36,510 nucleotides of DNA, taken from assembly GCA_944380305.1 (NCBI GenBank), contig CALWHF010000016.1, positions 1 to 36,510 of the forward strand, written 5' to 3'. The stretch comes from an uncultured Christensenellaceae bacterium. Its GTDB lineage: Bacteria; Bacillota; Clostridia; Christensenellales; UBA3700. Shown here one piece after another: positions 10,638 through 19,473 of this stretch. Every line of letters begins with the position of its first letter. Position 1 is the stretch's first letter. Both the position numbers and the translations under genes were made by a program. The notes under the pieces are model-generated. The model searched no databases. It was not told the DNA's origin and saw nothing but the letters and a program-made list of their open reading frames with translations.

Positions 10638-11185
10638 CATTTTGCGTATTTTTCTTTTGCCTTCTCCGTATATTTCTTTACAAAATCCGTCTTTGCCGCG
10701 GTATAACCGTCCCTGTCCCTGCCGTATTCCTCGAGCAGACGTTTTTTCAGTTCCCCGTATTCCCTCGCGGTATCGGGGCAATCTCTCAGATAGCGGCAGA
10801 AGTAAACTTCGTCGTCGTCTCCCCTTTTCCTCACATGGATATGAAAAACCTCGTCGGCATAACCGTCGGGCGTATACCCCTTGTTGAGAGAAACTCTGTC
10901 TTTGCTCTTATTCATCGCTATGTATCCGTTATTCTCGAGGACGTCCGAGCATTTTGCGGGATCTTCGCATATTACGAGCACGTCCACTATCGGCTTTGCG
11001 ACGATAGTGCCTACCGCAGTGCTGCCGATATGTCTTACGTCGTCGGGCTTACACGACAAAACGGCACAGAGTCTGTCTCTCTCCCGCTCAAACTGTCCTT
11101 TCCATTTTTTCTGCGGCTGTGCCAGAGTTATCGGAAAAAGCTCCCAAAGCTCTGCCAGAGTCATCTCTTTCAAAGACTTTTTCAT
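10637..11185 (-). CDS. GrpB-family (UPF0157) nucleotidyltransferase-fold protein
   Basis: A 182-residue protein of the GrpB/UPF0157 family, which has a nucleotidyltransferase-like fold of poorly defined activity. The family signature RHIGSTAVGTIVAKPIVDVLV is present at about residues 50-70, with the GS motif and the catalytic-type Asp of IVDVLV, and HIHVRK follows further on. ATG 11185 is preceded by GGAGG at good spacing; a longer frame starting upstream is less likely. It has its own promoter and shares a terminator with the convergent Spo0A-like gene. Confidence 0.85.
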   Translation of the reverse strand: MKKSLKEMTLAELWELFPITLAQPQKKWKGQFERERDRLCAVLSCKPDDVRHIGSTAVGTIVAKPIVDVLVICEDPAKCSDVLENNGYIAMNKSKDRVSLNKGYTPDGYADEVFHIHVRKRGDDDEVYFCRYLRDCPDTAREYGELKKRLLEEYGRDRDGYTAAKTDFVKKYTEKAKEKYAK

Positions 11186-11200
11186 AACGCCTCCGAAAAG

Positions 11201-11229
11201 ATTATCGCACAAAACCGCGACGAAATCAA
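11201..11229 (-). promoter_or_regulatory. Promoter of the GrpB-family gene
   Basis: TTGATT (11224-11229), 17 bp, GATAAT (11201-11206) on the minus strand, with a TG extension before the -10 box. Confidence 0.6.
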
Positions 11230-11252
11230 GACGAATACGCGACGGTTTCAGA

Positions 11253-11275
11253 CAATAAAGACCCGCGTCTGCGGG
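11253..11275 (-). terminator. Probable terminator of the surface-protein operon
   Basis: A 5-bp GC stem (11262-11266 with 11271-11275, loop of 4) followed by TCTTTATTG on the minus strand. The U-run is imperfect, so strength is uncertain. Confidence 0.45.
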
Positions 11276-11282
11276 ATCCGTC

Positions 11283-12074
11283 TCATCTGACGAACAGAGA
11301 AACTATTTTTGAAATTATCAGCCATACGACTGCTATCAGCACGAACAGACAGAAGAAAAACAGCAATATCGTACCCATCGTTACGATTCCGCCCGTAAAC
11401 GCCGACAGAGATTTTTGCGAGACAAACGCAAGGATCAGATCTATCGCCGCAAAAAGCACGATATAAACGATAAGCCCCGTCGCAGCGCCATGAATATCCG
11501 CTTTGCTCAGCGTCATGTGCATGGCTATGAAACTTCCCAAGATCAGAAACACCCACCATTGCCATGTCCCCGCATACGAAAACAGCGTAACCAAAGCTTT
11601 GCCGATCCTTTTCAGAGAATCGCCGACGTCACCGAGAAAATCGGCGTCGTTAAGCTCTCTGAACACGCCTGAGAACGCGGACGGCAAAAACAGGTACAAA
11701 AGCAGCGAAAGCACTCCCGCGCCCACAATTATAGGCGCGATGCCTATGAAGAAATTGCCCATCTTCTGATACGGGTTCTTCGGATTGTAAGTATGGCTGA
11801 CATAGCCTAAAGTTCCGTCCGAAGAATCGGGGATAAAAAATTTTATCTCCACGATCTTATGCCCGAATATCAGACACGCAAGGGCGTGAGCCGCTTCGTG
11901 TACCGGCGTACCGATCCAGCCCGTCGCTATGCAGAACGCCCTGCCCTTGCTGCCGAAATTCCCGTATATCTTCGAGTTACAGACCGCTATCACCGCTCCG
12001 AATATAAAAATGAATCCGAGCGAAAACAGCATCTGCAACAGGAAGTTTACTATAAATATCGGAAATACGCTCAT
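11283..12074 (-). CDS. M50-like polytopic membrane metalloprotease
   Basis: A 263-residue, strongly hydrophobic protein with about six transmembrane segments. The zinc-protease motif HEAAH (residues 59-63) lies in a hydrophobic context (TPVHEAAHALACLIFGH), the layout of site-2-protease-like M50 enzymes, where the two His bind zinc and Glu is the general base. A third metal ligand is not obvious; SKADIHG at about residue 191 is a candidate. The gene starts 1 bp after the stop of the 1059-residue lipoprotein gene, so the two are translationally coupled. Processing or quality control of surface proteins is a reasonable guess; the substrate is unknown. Confidence 0.75.
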   Translation of the reverse strand: MSVFPIFIVNFLLQMLFSLGFIFIFGAVIAVCNSKIYGNFGSKGRAFCIATGWIGTPVHEAAHALACLIFGHKIVEIKFFIPDSSDGTLGYVSHTYNPKNPYQKMGNFFIGIAPIIVGAGVLSLLLYLFLPSAFSGVFRELNDADFLGDVGDSLKRIGKALVTLFSYAGTWQWWVFLILGSFIAMHMTLSKADIHGAATGLIVYIVLFAAIDLILAFVSQKSLSAFTGGIVTMGTILLFFFCLFVLIAVVWLIISKIVSLFVR

Positions 12075-12075
12075 T

Positions 12076-15000
12076 TCAGTTGTTCCACGTCCATTCCGTC
12101 CACACCGAGTCGACGTATCCGTTCAATCCGTCCGCAGACGCTCTGACTCTGATCCTGATAAGTCCGTACGACGAGAAGTCTGTGACGTCGACGTAATTGA
12201 CGTCGATATGCGTCGCCTCGGTCCACGCGCCGTTGTCATACTGGATGCAGTAGTCGTAACCCTGCGCGTCAGATACCGTATTCCAGCTTATTCTGCCGTC
12301 GCCGTCTATCTCGAAACCGTTTGCGTTGACCGCCGCGAGGAAGTTGACCGAAGTACTCGCGCTGTATGCCGAATCCAGATAATACACGCCGCCGGCGTCT
12401 ATCGCGCCGCCGACCGCCTTGACTCTGACGTTGCAGACGCCGTCTTCGAGCAAAGTCTTGTTGTACACCGTTTCCGCAGAGTATTCGTCTGTACCCTTGA
12501 CCTCGTACTGATAACCGAGCGCATTCTGCACCGCCTCGACGGTAACGGTGACCGTACCTCCCTTGGTCTCGTCGTTTCTGACGCCGACGACAGAGGTCAC
12601 GACGGGAGCGGAGAGCTGCGCCGTCTTCTGAACGTACTCGAACGGATCGCTTGTCACGGTATCAACGCCGTTGCCTACCGCGTAGAGTTTTACGGTATGA
12701 TCGCCGAGAGAAGTGTATCTCGGTTTATAACTGAAAGTCTCTCCTTCCTGCATGATGTTTTCCTGCACCGTTTTGCCGTCGATGACGAGCGAGTAAGACG
12801 TCGCCTGCGCGCTGTTGGTCCAGGAATATTCGTTGTTTACTACGTTCATCACGGGAGTAGCGAGCTTCGTGAAAGTGAAACTTTCCGAAGATTCGCTGTC
12901 AAGATAAACCGTATTGTTGCCTATCGCCTTGACCGTTACCGTATATACTCCCGCATCGAGCTGCGAAAGCGGGAAAGAAGTCGATGACGTCGCTGGCCTC
13001 GAAGTCGCACCAGCTCCGTCCTTGGAGACGCTGAGAACGTAAGTCGGAGTATAGACCGACGTATTGATATTCGCGCTCGCCTCCCATTTGAGTTCGCTCT
13101 GCGAGGAGATGCAGCCATCAGCAAACACGGGTGCCTCCAGCCTTATAAACTGCTTGGTAGCGGAACGTTGCGACGTCATGTAATATAGCGTGCCGTCCGA
13201 ATTGTATTCGTTTGCGTCCGCCGTCATGCTGAGCGAGGTGCCTTTCGTCGAAATATAATCGTACATTTCGCCGAATTTGTCTTCTCCTATCGCGGTCAGC
13301 TCCGTGCCGATATACGCGGTATATCCGGCAACGAAACCGCTTATCACGTCACCCGCGGCAAACTCGAGCATTCCGTTGCCCTCGCCCGCGGTGATCTTGA
13401 TGTCGTAAGGCGCATTGAGTCTCTGCACGTTGACGGGCGAAGTAAAGCCGGATGCAAGCGTAGTCGCGCCGTCTCCTCTGGTGCAGACTTTTACCTCGTA
13501 TAAGCCCGCCTCTATATCGGACAGATTGAACGTGTTTTCGTTCGCAGTATCTACCGCGTTGCCGCATGCGACAGCATATCCGTTTGCACCCGCGACGACG
13601 TTCCATTTAGCGTTGTAACCTTCCATCGTGAGACCCGAAGGCATTGCCTGCACCGTTATTTCGAAATCGAGCGCATTCGCGCTGAGACAGGACAGATAAA
13701 CGTAGGTCGTACCTCCGCTCTGCTTGACCTGACCTATGCTCCTGATGCTGTAATTGAAGTGCTGTTCTTCGATGACAGACGCACCGGCGACCTCGGTCAC
13801 GTTGAGAGACGATCCCGTAGTGGTCTTGCCTTCGACTTTCACGCCGTCCTTATACAGCTGATATTCTTTCGCGTTGCTGACGCCTTTGAAATTGACCGTA
13901 AAACCTCTGGCTATATTTGAGGGATCACTGGTAACAAAAGAGCCGTCGTTCTTTGAGGGACCCGCGAGTCTTTCGACAACGATGGGTTTGCTGTACGCCG
14001 AATCGTATCTCGACGCATCGCTCTCGTCCGCGTTAGCCTTGACCGAAACCTTATATACGCCTGTCTCAAGATAGTCGTATTCGAACGAAGTCGCGGTAGG
14101 TACGCTGACGGTAAGAGGTTCCGAGCCGTCTTTTTCGAGTTTTACGGTAAATCCGCCGGTAGTTCCCGTGGCGTCCCAGTAGAAATTGTTTCTCTTCTCT
14201 CCGTCAAGTTCCATAGACGCGTTCCAGTGCACGACCGGCGTCGCAAGGATATAGAAAGACTGCTCGTTTGTCCATGATGAGAAATAGTTGCCGCTGTTAT
14301 TGAACGGCATCAGCTTTACGTCCACCGACTTGCCGCTGACGAGCGCGTACGAATTGGTATCGAGACTTTCGTTCCGGACAACTCCGTCAATGCTTATGCG
14401 GTATCCCTGAGCATTTTCCACTTCGTTCCAGACCAGCACGCCGTCCACCACGGTAATGCCCGTGACGGGATCGAGGTAGAAGAACGAATCCGTAGTTTCT
14501 GCCGAATCGTATGTCGAAGTATGGTTGCCGACAGCTTTGACCGTCACTTCAAAATCCGCGTTACCCGAAGAATACGCCATAGAATTGCCGCTGATCTCTT
14601 TGGACTGACCGTTGACGGTAACGAGATAGGTCGACGCGTTGCCCGACCAGCTTATCGTCGAACCGTCGTATTTTATCGCAGTCGGTGCGGCGTATATATA
14701 GACATTGATCTCGTCGCTCCATGACGAATAGTAAGAATCGTCGTCCTTGACTATCGGTTTGATCTTGACGCGGTTACTTCCCGCAGACAGTTTGTCGTAA
14801 ACGGTATCGGTCAAAGGAGAAACGAGAGTCTGTCCGTTGACCGAGATCAGATACGCATCTGCTCCCGAAACCGCCTGCCACGAGACCGCGCCGCCTTCCG
14901 AGACTACGACATTCTCTTTCGACACTTTTTCAAGCGGGATAAAGGTTTTGCTCGCGCTCGCCGTACTGTTTCCGAGCACCGATACTATCGTCACTTCGAA

Positions 15001-15255
15001 TCTCTCTCCCTGAGAGTCGTATGCGAAAGTCGTAGAGTTCGACCTCTGCGCCTCGCCTCCGTTTATCGACACCGTATAGTAATCGGCATTCGTCTTGTCC
15101 CACGTTATGTAGCCGTTGTCGTAAGCGATGTTTTCTGCCTCTTCGACGCGGATCTCGTTTATAACGTCCTCCGCCTTATCGCAAGATGCGAAACATACAA
15201 GCGCACACGTCGCTATAATCGCGACCATGATAAGCAGTACCAGCCTCTTTTTCAT
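12076..15255 (-). CDS. Large multi-module surface lipoprotein (Fn3-like repeats)
   Basis: A 1059-residue predicted lipoprotein. A signal peptide ends in FASC, giving a lipidated C25. The rest is about 12 divergent modules of 75-95 residues. Each begins with a short strand and a W or Y (as in GYITWDK, AVSWQAV, TISWSGN, LVWNEV), followed by YxISVNG-type and YxVxVKAxG-type strands: the pattern of fibronectin type III-like beta-sandwiches. The composition is rich in Ser, Thr, Ala and Val, and no enzymatic motif was found. The ATG at 15255 has GGAGG upstream. It is the third element of the surface operon and overlaps the control region of the M50-like protease. Adhesion or glycan contact is plausible but not shown. 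Confidence 0.85.
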   Translation of the reverse strand: MKKRLVLLIMVAIIATCALVCFASCDKAEDVINEIRVEEAENIAYDNGYITWDKTNADYYTVSINGGEAQRSNSTTFAYDSQGERFEVTIVSVLGNSTASASKTFIPLEKVSKENVVVSEGGAVSWQAVSGADAYLISVNGQTLVSPLTDTVYDKLSAGSNRVKIKPIVKDDDSYYSSWSDEINVYIYAAPTAIKYDGSTISWSGNASTYLVTVNGQSKEISGNSMAYSSGNADFEVTVKAVGNHTSTYDSAETTDSFFYLDPVTGITVVDGVLVWNEVENAQGYRISIDGVVRNESLDTNSYALVSGKSVDVKLMPFNNSGNYFSSWTNEQSFYILATPVVHWNASMELDGEKRNNFYWDATGTTGGFTVKLEKDGSEPLTVSVPTATSFEYDYLETGVYKVSVKANADESDASRYDSAYSKPIVVERLAGPSKNDGSFVTSDPSNIARGFTVNFKGVSNAKEYQLYKDGVKVEGKTTTGSSLNVTEVAGASVIEEQHFNYSIRSIGQVKQSGGTTYVYLSCLSANALDFEITVQAMPSGLTMEGYNAKWNVVAGANGYAVACGNAVDTANENTFNLSDIEAGLYEVKVCTRGDGATTLASGFTSPVNVQRLNAPYDIKITAGEGNGMLEFAAGDVISGFVAGYTAYIGTELTAIGEDKFGEMYDYISTKGTSLSMTADANEYNSDGTLYYMTSQRSATKQFIRLEAPVFADGCISSQSELKWEASANINTSVYTPTYVLSVSKDGAGATSRPATSSTSFPLSQLDAGVYTVTVKAIGNNTVYLDSESSESFTFTKLATPVMNVVNNEYSWTNSAQATSYSLVIDGKTVQENIMQEGETFSYKPRYTSLGDHTVKLYAVGNGVDTVTSDPFEYVQKTAQLSAPVVTSVVGVRNDETKGGTVTVTVEAVQNALGYQYEVKGTDEYSAETVYNKTLLEDGVCNVRVKAVGGAIDAGGVYYLDSAYSASTSVNFLAAVNANGFEIDGDGRISWNTVSDAQGYDYCIQYDNGAWTEATHIDVNYVDVTDFSSYGLIRIRVRASADGLNGYVDSVWTEWTWNN

Positions 15256-15279
15256 AAATACATCCTCCGTAAATTTATT

Positions 15280-15636
15280 TCAATATAGTTTTGTCATGTC
15301 GGGATATGAGATGTCGAAATTCCTTTCCGACACCATATCGTTCCCGGGCACGACACCGTACTCATCCGCAACTTTGACGCCTTTTTTATTCGGTTCGGTA
15401 TACCAGCCTACGAACTTTTTATTATCCATCTTAAGTCCGACAGGCAGCGAAGTAAGTTTTGAACCGTAACTCACCGAAAGCTGTCTTTCCGCCGTTACTT
15501 CCGCCCCCTGATAGTCGAGCACCAGCGTATATTCCTTTGCCGCCCAGCGAGGGAAAAGCAAAAGGTTTTTATTGTCTGAGAACAACGCCAGCGCGCCGCC
15601 GTCCGAATTGACGTACTGCGTGCCGCCGACTTCAGA
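15280..15636 (-). pseudogene. In-frame relic of a second InlB-repeat lipoprotein
   Basis: Directly after the TGA stop of the upstream lipoprotein gene, in the same frame, 118 codons encode a further InlB-type repeat (from SEVGGTQYVNSDGGALALF to FDISYPDMTKLY). It aligns with residues about 65-190 of that upstream protein: IGGTKYV/VGGTQYV, FAGWFTQPNKQG/FVGWYTEPNKKG, SYGV/EYGV. It has no plausible start codon or ribosome-binding site at its 5' edge, and it stops inside the last strand of the repeat. I read it as what remains of a tandem paralogue after deletion. A shorter internal ATG frame (15585) exists but would begin mid-domain. Read-through of the TGA is an alternative. Confidence 0.65.
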
Positions 15637-17067
15637 TCAGTAAAGAGTTATCTTCAGCTCGAGAGACTCGTTGTTCCAGTTGTCGCCCCACCAACCGTCC
15701 GCGCCGTACATCATATGCATGATCTCTCTGCAAGAGTCGAGCCCCGTTTCAACGCTGACGCTGTGCCATCTGCTCTGCGTATCCTTATTGCCCCGACCGT
15801 GCTCGAAATAGCCTTCGTCCACGTTGTCGGTGCCCGTATCATTGCGAGACAAGAACCACCACTGGTATCCGTCGTCTATCTCGCTGATCTTTATACTTAT
15901 ATCGAATTTAGCCCTGGTATACCCTTCCTGCTTCAAAGTTGCAAGCGATTTACCGAACAGGTCGGTAAACACTATCCGGTCTTTGTGCTGATTTTTTCTG
16001 CCGCTGTCGGTTATCACATGGTTCGAATATCTCGTCAGCTTGCCTTCGACCGACCACATAGCGAACAGCGTAACGCTTTCAGACGGCATAGTCTTGTAGT
16101 CCGCAACGTTTCCGCTAGCGTCTTTCCAGCACACGAAAATTTTACCGTTTTTCTGTGGCGTAGGCAGAGCTATGCTATCGCCCGCATTTGCTACGATCGT
16201 AGTGCTCGCCAGCGTTCCTCCCGCCGCGTCAAAATCAATATAAGGAGAAAATTGCGCCTCGTAAAGCACGATGTCGCCTTCAATTTTTCCTTTGAAAATT
16301 TCAGAAGACCCCGCCGTCAGCGTCCAGCCCGTGATCTGCACTCCGTCTTTTCTCAGTTTAAGATCGAGATCGTCGACGTCGGTGCCGTAAGCCACTTTCT
16401 GTTCAACCGTCTTGCCGCCGTCGTATACGAAACATACCGTAACGTCAGCCCAGTCGAATCCCGCATACAGCATGACCGTGCCGTTTCCGTCGGGAGTGTA
16501 ATTCGTATAATTGAATTCTGCCATCGACGGCAAAACCCCGTATGAGTCGGACACCTGTCTGCCCTGCTTGTTCGGCTGCGTGAACCACCCCGCGAACACC
16601 TTGTTTTCGGCTTCGGGCATGGGAAGATTGCCGAGTTTTTCTCCGTACGCCACCTCAATCTCTCTCTGTCCGTTCACCTGCGCTTCTCCGTAATCGAAAG
16701 CTATGATATGCATCTTCGCGGTGAAATGCGGGAAAAGCACGATATTGCGTTTGTCCGTAAAAGGCGCGAGCGCGTTTCCCGACGAAGAGACGTACTTGGT
16801 GCCTCCTATTTCCGCATCGTACAGTCCGTCGAAGACGTAACCTTCTTTCGACGGAATCGCCGTTATATAGTAAACGTCCCCGTATGCCACCTCCACGGTG
16901 TGGGTCTCCGTACCGTCGTTGTACATTATTTCGTATGTAACGTTTTCCTGTGTTTCGGATTGATCGGTTTCATCGTCTCCGCCCGAGAAAATGCACGCCG
17001 CAAAAACGGTCAAGCAAAAAACCGCTGCCAACAGAACGCCGACAACGCTCAGGAACCTTTTTCCCAT
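15637..17067 (-). CDS. InlB-repeat (Listeria/Bacteroides-type) surface lipoprotein
   Basis: A 476-residue predicted lipoprotein. The signal peptide ends in FAAC (C25), followed by an acidic linker. Residues about 40-340 hold several InlB B-repeat-like modules, recognisable by VxYGxxxxLP and FxGWxTxxNxxG strings and ending near LFAMW. The C-terminal 130 residues form a separate domain (from TRYSNHVITDSG to LKITLY) that looks like a beta-sandwich. I chose ATG 17067 because AAGGAG lies 9 nt upstream; GTG 17076 touches that site. It is the first gene of the surface operon. The relic that follows in frame suggests tandem duplication of this gene. Confidence 0.85.
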   Translation of the reverse strand: MGKRFLSVVGVLLAAVFCLTVFAACIFSGGDDETDQSETQENVTYEIMYNDGTETHTVEVAYGDVYYITAIPSKEGYVFDGLYDAEIGGTKYVSSSGNALAPFTDKRNIVLFPHFTAKMHIIAFDYGEAQVNGQREIEVAYGEKLGNLPMPEAENKVFAGWFTQPNKQGRQVSDSYGVLPSMAEFNYTNYTPDGNGTVMLYAGFDWADVTVCFVYDGGKTVEQKVAYGTDVDDLDLKLRKDGVQITGWTLTAGSSEIFKGKIEGDIVLYEAQFSPYIDFDAAGGTLASTTIVANAGDSIALPTPQKNGKIFVCWKDASGNVADYKTMPSESVTLFAMWSVEGKLTRYSNHVITDSGRKNQHKDRIVFTDLFGKSLATLKQEGYTRAKFDISIKISEIDDGYQWWFLSRNDTGTDNVDEGYFEHGRGNKDTQSRWHSVSVETGLDSCREIMHMMYGADGWWGDNWNNESLELKITLY

Positions 17068-17087
17068 ATTCATCACTCCTTTTGCCT

Positions 17088-17147
17088 CGTCGCGAATTCC
17101 TTGCCGCGACGGTTTATATATGCTAAGTTATAATCTTTTGCTGTCAA
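17088..17147 (-). promoter_or_regulatory. Probable promoter and leader hairpin of the surface operon
   Basis: On the minus strand TTGACA lies at 17142-17147, but a good -10 box at 17 bp is absent; TATATA at 17115-17120 is the nearest match, at 21 bp. Downstream, 17088-17094 pairs with 17105-17111 (7 bp, CGTCGCG/CGCGACG) just before the ribosome-binding site. Between 17148 and 17392 I see only AT-rich DNA; an 82-codon frame there has no ribosome-binding site. Confidence 0.35.
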
Positions 17148-17392
17148 TACAACTTTTTTATTAATCTATGATTATATCGTTTTGCAGTTTCACATCTTTC
17201 TGCTGTTATTCTTGCATATTTTTTAATTTTTGTCAACCGTTCGTTATAATTTTGCATAAATATCGATAAATATTTTACATAATCCTGAAATATCTTATTT
17301 TTCGCATAAACAGAAAAACGCCCGATAGTACCGTTCACGCCGATCGATACTGTGCCTTGCAAAGTCAGACGGCGAAACAGCCGAAAACGCAT

Positions 17393-17419
17393 AAAAAAAT
17401 CGGAGACAGACGTCTCCGA
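17393..17419 (-). terminator. Terminator of the preQ1 operon
   Basis: An 8-bp stem (17400-17407 with 17412-17419, loop of 4) followed on the minus strand by TTTTTTT. It ends the transporter-SDR-GNAT operon. Confidence 0.85.
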
Positions 17420-17442
17420 CCGATTTAACGTAAATTCCGTTT

Positions 17443-17946
17443 TCAGTCTTTCAACAAACCGAATTTTACTATGTCGTACGATTTTCCGTTCTTATATGCG
17501 GCGTTCGCGAACACGCCTTCTACCCTGAAACCGTTTTTCTCCAGCACTCTCCGCGATGCGACGTTGGGGGCGAACACTTCAGAGCTTATTCTCGCTATAT
17601 CAAGCGAGTCGAACGCCTCTTTTACAATAAGTTTCGTCGCTTCGGTGGCTATTCCCTTTCCGAAATAAGCTTTATCGAGAATATAACCCAGCTCCGCGTC
17701 CTTGCGGTAAACGTCGCTTTTTCTCTCTACGGTTATATTTCCCGCGACTTCACCGTCGACGACAACGGCGCGGAACACTCCGTCCTTTTCTTCGCTTTCG
17801 GCGACGTATTTCAACCACGCGTCGGCGCATTCTTCCGTATACGGAAAAGGCAATCTTTCCGTTAGATAGCTGCGGTCGGTATTGTTGCACACCCTTATCA
17901 GACCGTCTTTCAGTTCTTCGCACCATTTTTTCAACTCGACTTTCAT
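17443..17946 (-). CDS. GNAT N-acetyltransferase (RimJ/RimL-like)
   Basis: A 167-residue acetyl-CoA-dependent acetyltransferase. The acetyl-CoA loop YFGKGIATEA and the following helix are present at about residues 98-110, followed by NVASRRVLEKNGF, typical of RimJ/RimL-type enzymes. It probably acylates an amino group on a protein or small molecule; the substrate is unknown. ATG 17946 is preceded by GGAGG. The gene begins 11 bp after the SDR stop and is the last gene of the preQ1-riboswitch operon. Confidence 0.88.
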   Translation of the reverse strand: MKVELKKWCEELKDGLIRVCNNTDRSYLTERLPFPYTEECADAWLKYVAESEEKDGVFRAVVVDGEVAGNITVERKSDVYRKDAELGYILDKAYFGKGIATEATKLIVKEAFDSLDIARISSEVFAPNVASRRVLEKNGFRVEGVFANAAYKNGKSYDIVKFGLLKD

Positions 17947-17957
17947 AAACGCCTCCG

Positions 17958-18605
17958 TCACCATACGAACTCGGCTTTTGCCGCTTCGCCGTTGTCTATA
18001 AGAAAATCCTGCGCGGTAGCGGATTTGTTCACGACGGTCAGAAAATACGCCCATTCCGCGATCTCCTCCGCACTCGCCCACTTAGGGATCAGAGTCAGTT
18101 CCATTATCCTGTTCCACATCTTTTCGTCTTTCATCACCTTGTCGTTTATCGAGGTGGTCACACCTCCCGGGGATATGCTATTCGCCGTCGCGCCGTATTT
18201 CGCGATTCTCAACGCCACGTTTTTCATGTACGAGATAACGCCGCCTTTGCTCGCCGCGTATTCGGGGAACTCCGCACCCGTATGCGCACTCGCCGACGCT
18301 ACGAAAAGCACACTTTTTATCCCGTCCCTGACCCCGTACTTTTCGGTGACGCGAATAGTACCTTTGAGGTTTATGTCTATATCCTCGCCGCTGTCCTGCA
18401 CTCCCGCATTGTTCACGAGGATGTCCACGCCTTCCGTGTCGGGCAATTCCCCTTTCGATATATCCGCGACGATGTGAACGTAACCCTCTCTCGAGATCGA
18501 CGCCCCGTCCTTATCGAGCCCGATCACTTCGTGCCCCTCCGACAGAAATTTCTCGGCAATAGCCTTGCCTATCCCCCTGCTCGTTCCGGTTATCAGGATC
18601 TTCAT
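17958..18605 (-). CDS. Short-chain dehydrogenase/reductase (SDR)
   Basis: A 215-residue NAD(P)-dependent oxidoreductase of the classical SDR fold, at the short end of the family. The cofactor motif TGTSRGIG (6-13), NNAG (65-68), a catalytic Ser in the VASASAHTG segment and YAASK (Y116, K120) are all present, followed by SPGGVTT. The substrate is unknown. Its ATG overlaps the stop of the transporter gene by 4 bp (ATGA), so it is translationally coupled and sits under the preQ1 riboswitch, which is an unusual place for an SDR. Confidence 0.9.
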   Translation of the reverse strand: MKILITGTSRGIGKAIAEKFLSEGHEVIGLDKDGASISREGYVHIVADISKGELPDTEGVDILVNNAGVQDSGEDIDINLKGTIRVTEKYGVRDGIKSVLFVASASAHTGAEFPEYAASKGGVISYMKNVALRIAKYGATANSISPGGVTTSINDKVMKDEKMWNRIMELTLIPKWASAEEIAEWAYFLTVVNKSATAQDFLIDNGEAAKAEFVW

Positions 18606-19360
18606 TGTTTTGCCTCCTTTAACGCTTTTACGAAATCAAAATATTCTTTTCCGACTCCATCTTTCTTCCACCTCTTGCACACCCTGTATCCGATACCCGA
18701 AAACATGACTTCGAAAAGAAGTTCGACGACCATTCCGGTCAGAGAGCAGGTCACGCATTGCAGGAGCGTCCAGCCGAAAAACGTATGGCTGACGATAAGC
18801 GCGAATATCATATTGTCCGCGAACTGACCTATCGCCGTGGAAACGTACGATCTGAGGAAGTACGCCGCGGGTCCGTCGGGATTCTTCGAAAAGGCAAGCC
18901 CTATCCCCGCATTAGTGAAATTGTTGATCACTGACGACGCGACGAACGCGGTCGTGCTGCCCAGCAGAACGTACCATGTGCCACCGAAAGTATTGTTAAG
19001 CGCGGTGTTGACCGTATCCGCCCCCTCTTCGACGAAACTCTCTCCCCATACTCCCGGTATAAGACTTCCCAGATACATTATGAGACAGAACAACAGATTG
19101 ACGGCTATCGCAAACAGCGACAACATGGTCGCAGCCTTCGGTCCGAAATGTTTTGTCGCCATGTCCATGGTCAGAAATGCAAACCACGACACGATTATCC
19201 CGCAGTCGAGCGCGAGCCAGTCCACGGGCAGAGATATGCTCTTATTCGCGAGCAGATTCATTGCAAACACACTCATCACGAATATCACCGTGACGGGCGC
19301 GGGCATGCTTTTTATCACCAGTCTGAATTCTTTGAAAAAGTTTTTGAACCTTTCTTTCAT
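18602..19360 (-). CDS. yhhQ: Queuosine-precursor transporter (VUT/YhhQ family)
   Basis: A 252-residue membrane protein with about six transmembrane helices. It resembles the VUT_1/YhhQ family, whose members import queuosine precursors such as preQ0 and preQ1; the helix containing WFAFLTMDMATKHFGPKAA and the helix ending FADNMIFA are family-like. The preQ1-I riboswitch directly upstream independently supports this role. ATG 19360 has GGAG 6 nt upstream. It is the first gene of a three-gene operon. Confidence 0.85.
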   Translation of the reverse strand: MKERFKNFFKEFRLVIKSMPAPVTVIFVMSVFAMNLLANKSISLPVDWLALDCGIIVSWFAFLTMDMATKHFGPKAATMLSLFAIAVNLLFCLIMYLGSLIPGVWGESFVEEGADTVNTALNNTFGGTWYVLLGSTTAFVASSVINNFTNAGIGLAFSKNPDGPAAYFLRSYVSTAIGQFADNMIFALIVSHTFFGWTLLQCVTCSLTGMVVELLFEVMFSGIGYRVCKRWKKDGVGKEYFDFVKALKEAKQ

Positions 19361-19390
19361 TGCGTCTCCGTTGCAGAACGCGACCGAAAA

Positions 19391-19412
19391 ACAAAAAAAC
19401 CGCAAAATGCGG
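19391..19412 (-). terminator. Riboswitch expression-platform terminator
   Basis: CCGC-AAAAT-GCGG type hairpin at 19400-19412 followed on the minus strand by TTTTTTTG. It lies between the preQ1 aptamer and the transporter gene, so it would abort transcription when ligand is bound. Confidence 0.75.
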
Positions 19413-19420
19413 CCATCTTT

Positions 19421-19461
19421 TCCCTAGTTTTGTTTATAGACAGGATGGTCACGAACTGTCT
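19421..19461 (-). ncRNA. preQ1-I riboswitch aptamer
   Basis: On the minus strand P1 is AGACAG (19456-19461) pairing with CTGTCT (19438-19443). A 12-nt loop (TTCGTGACCATC) separates them, and the A-rich tail TATAAACAAAACTAGGG follows. This is the compact pseudoknot layout of class I preQ1 aptamers; the tail closely matches known members. The gene downstream is a queuosine-precursor transporter, and a terminator follows the aptamer. A match to the family covariance model was not run. Confidence 0.8.
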
Positions 19462-19473
19462 TTTCAGTTACAG

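Noticed and set aside
15637..15639. TGA as selenocysteine or a reassigned codon
   Set aside because: Many genes here end in TGA, no hairpin of bacterial SECIS type is evident after it, and the protein's C-terminal domain ends naturally before the stop.
17144..17392. 82-codon minus-strand frame between the lipoprotein and GNAT genes
   Set aside because: It starts just after the terminator of the preQ1 operon, has no ribosome-binding site or promoter, and its composition is that of AT-rich intergenic DNA.
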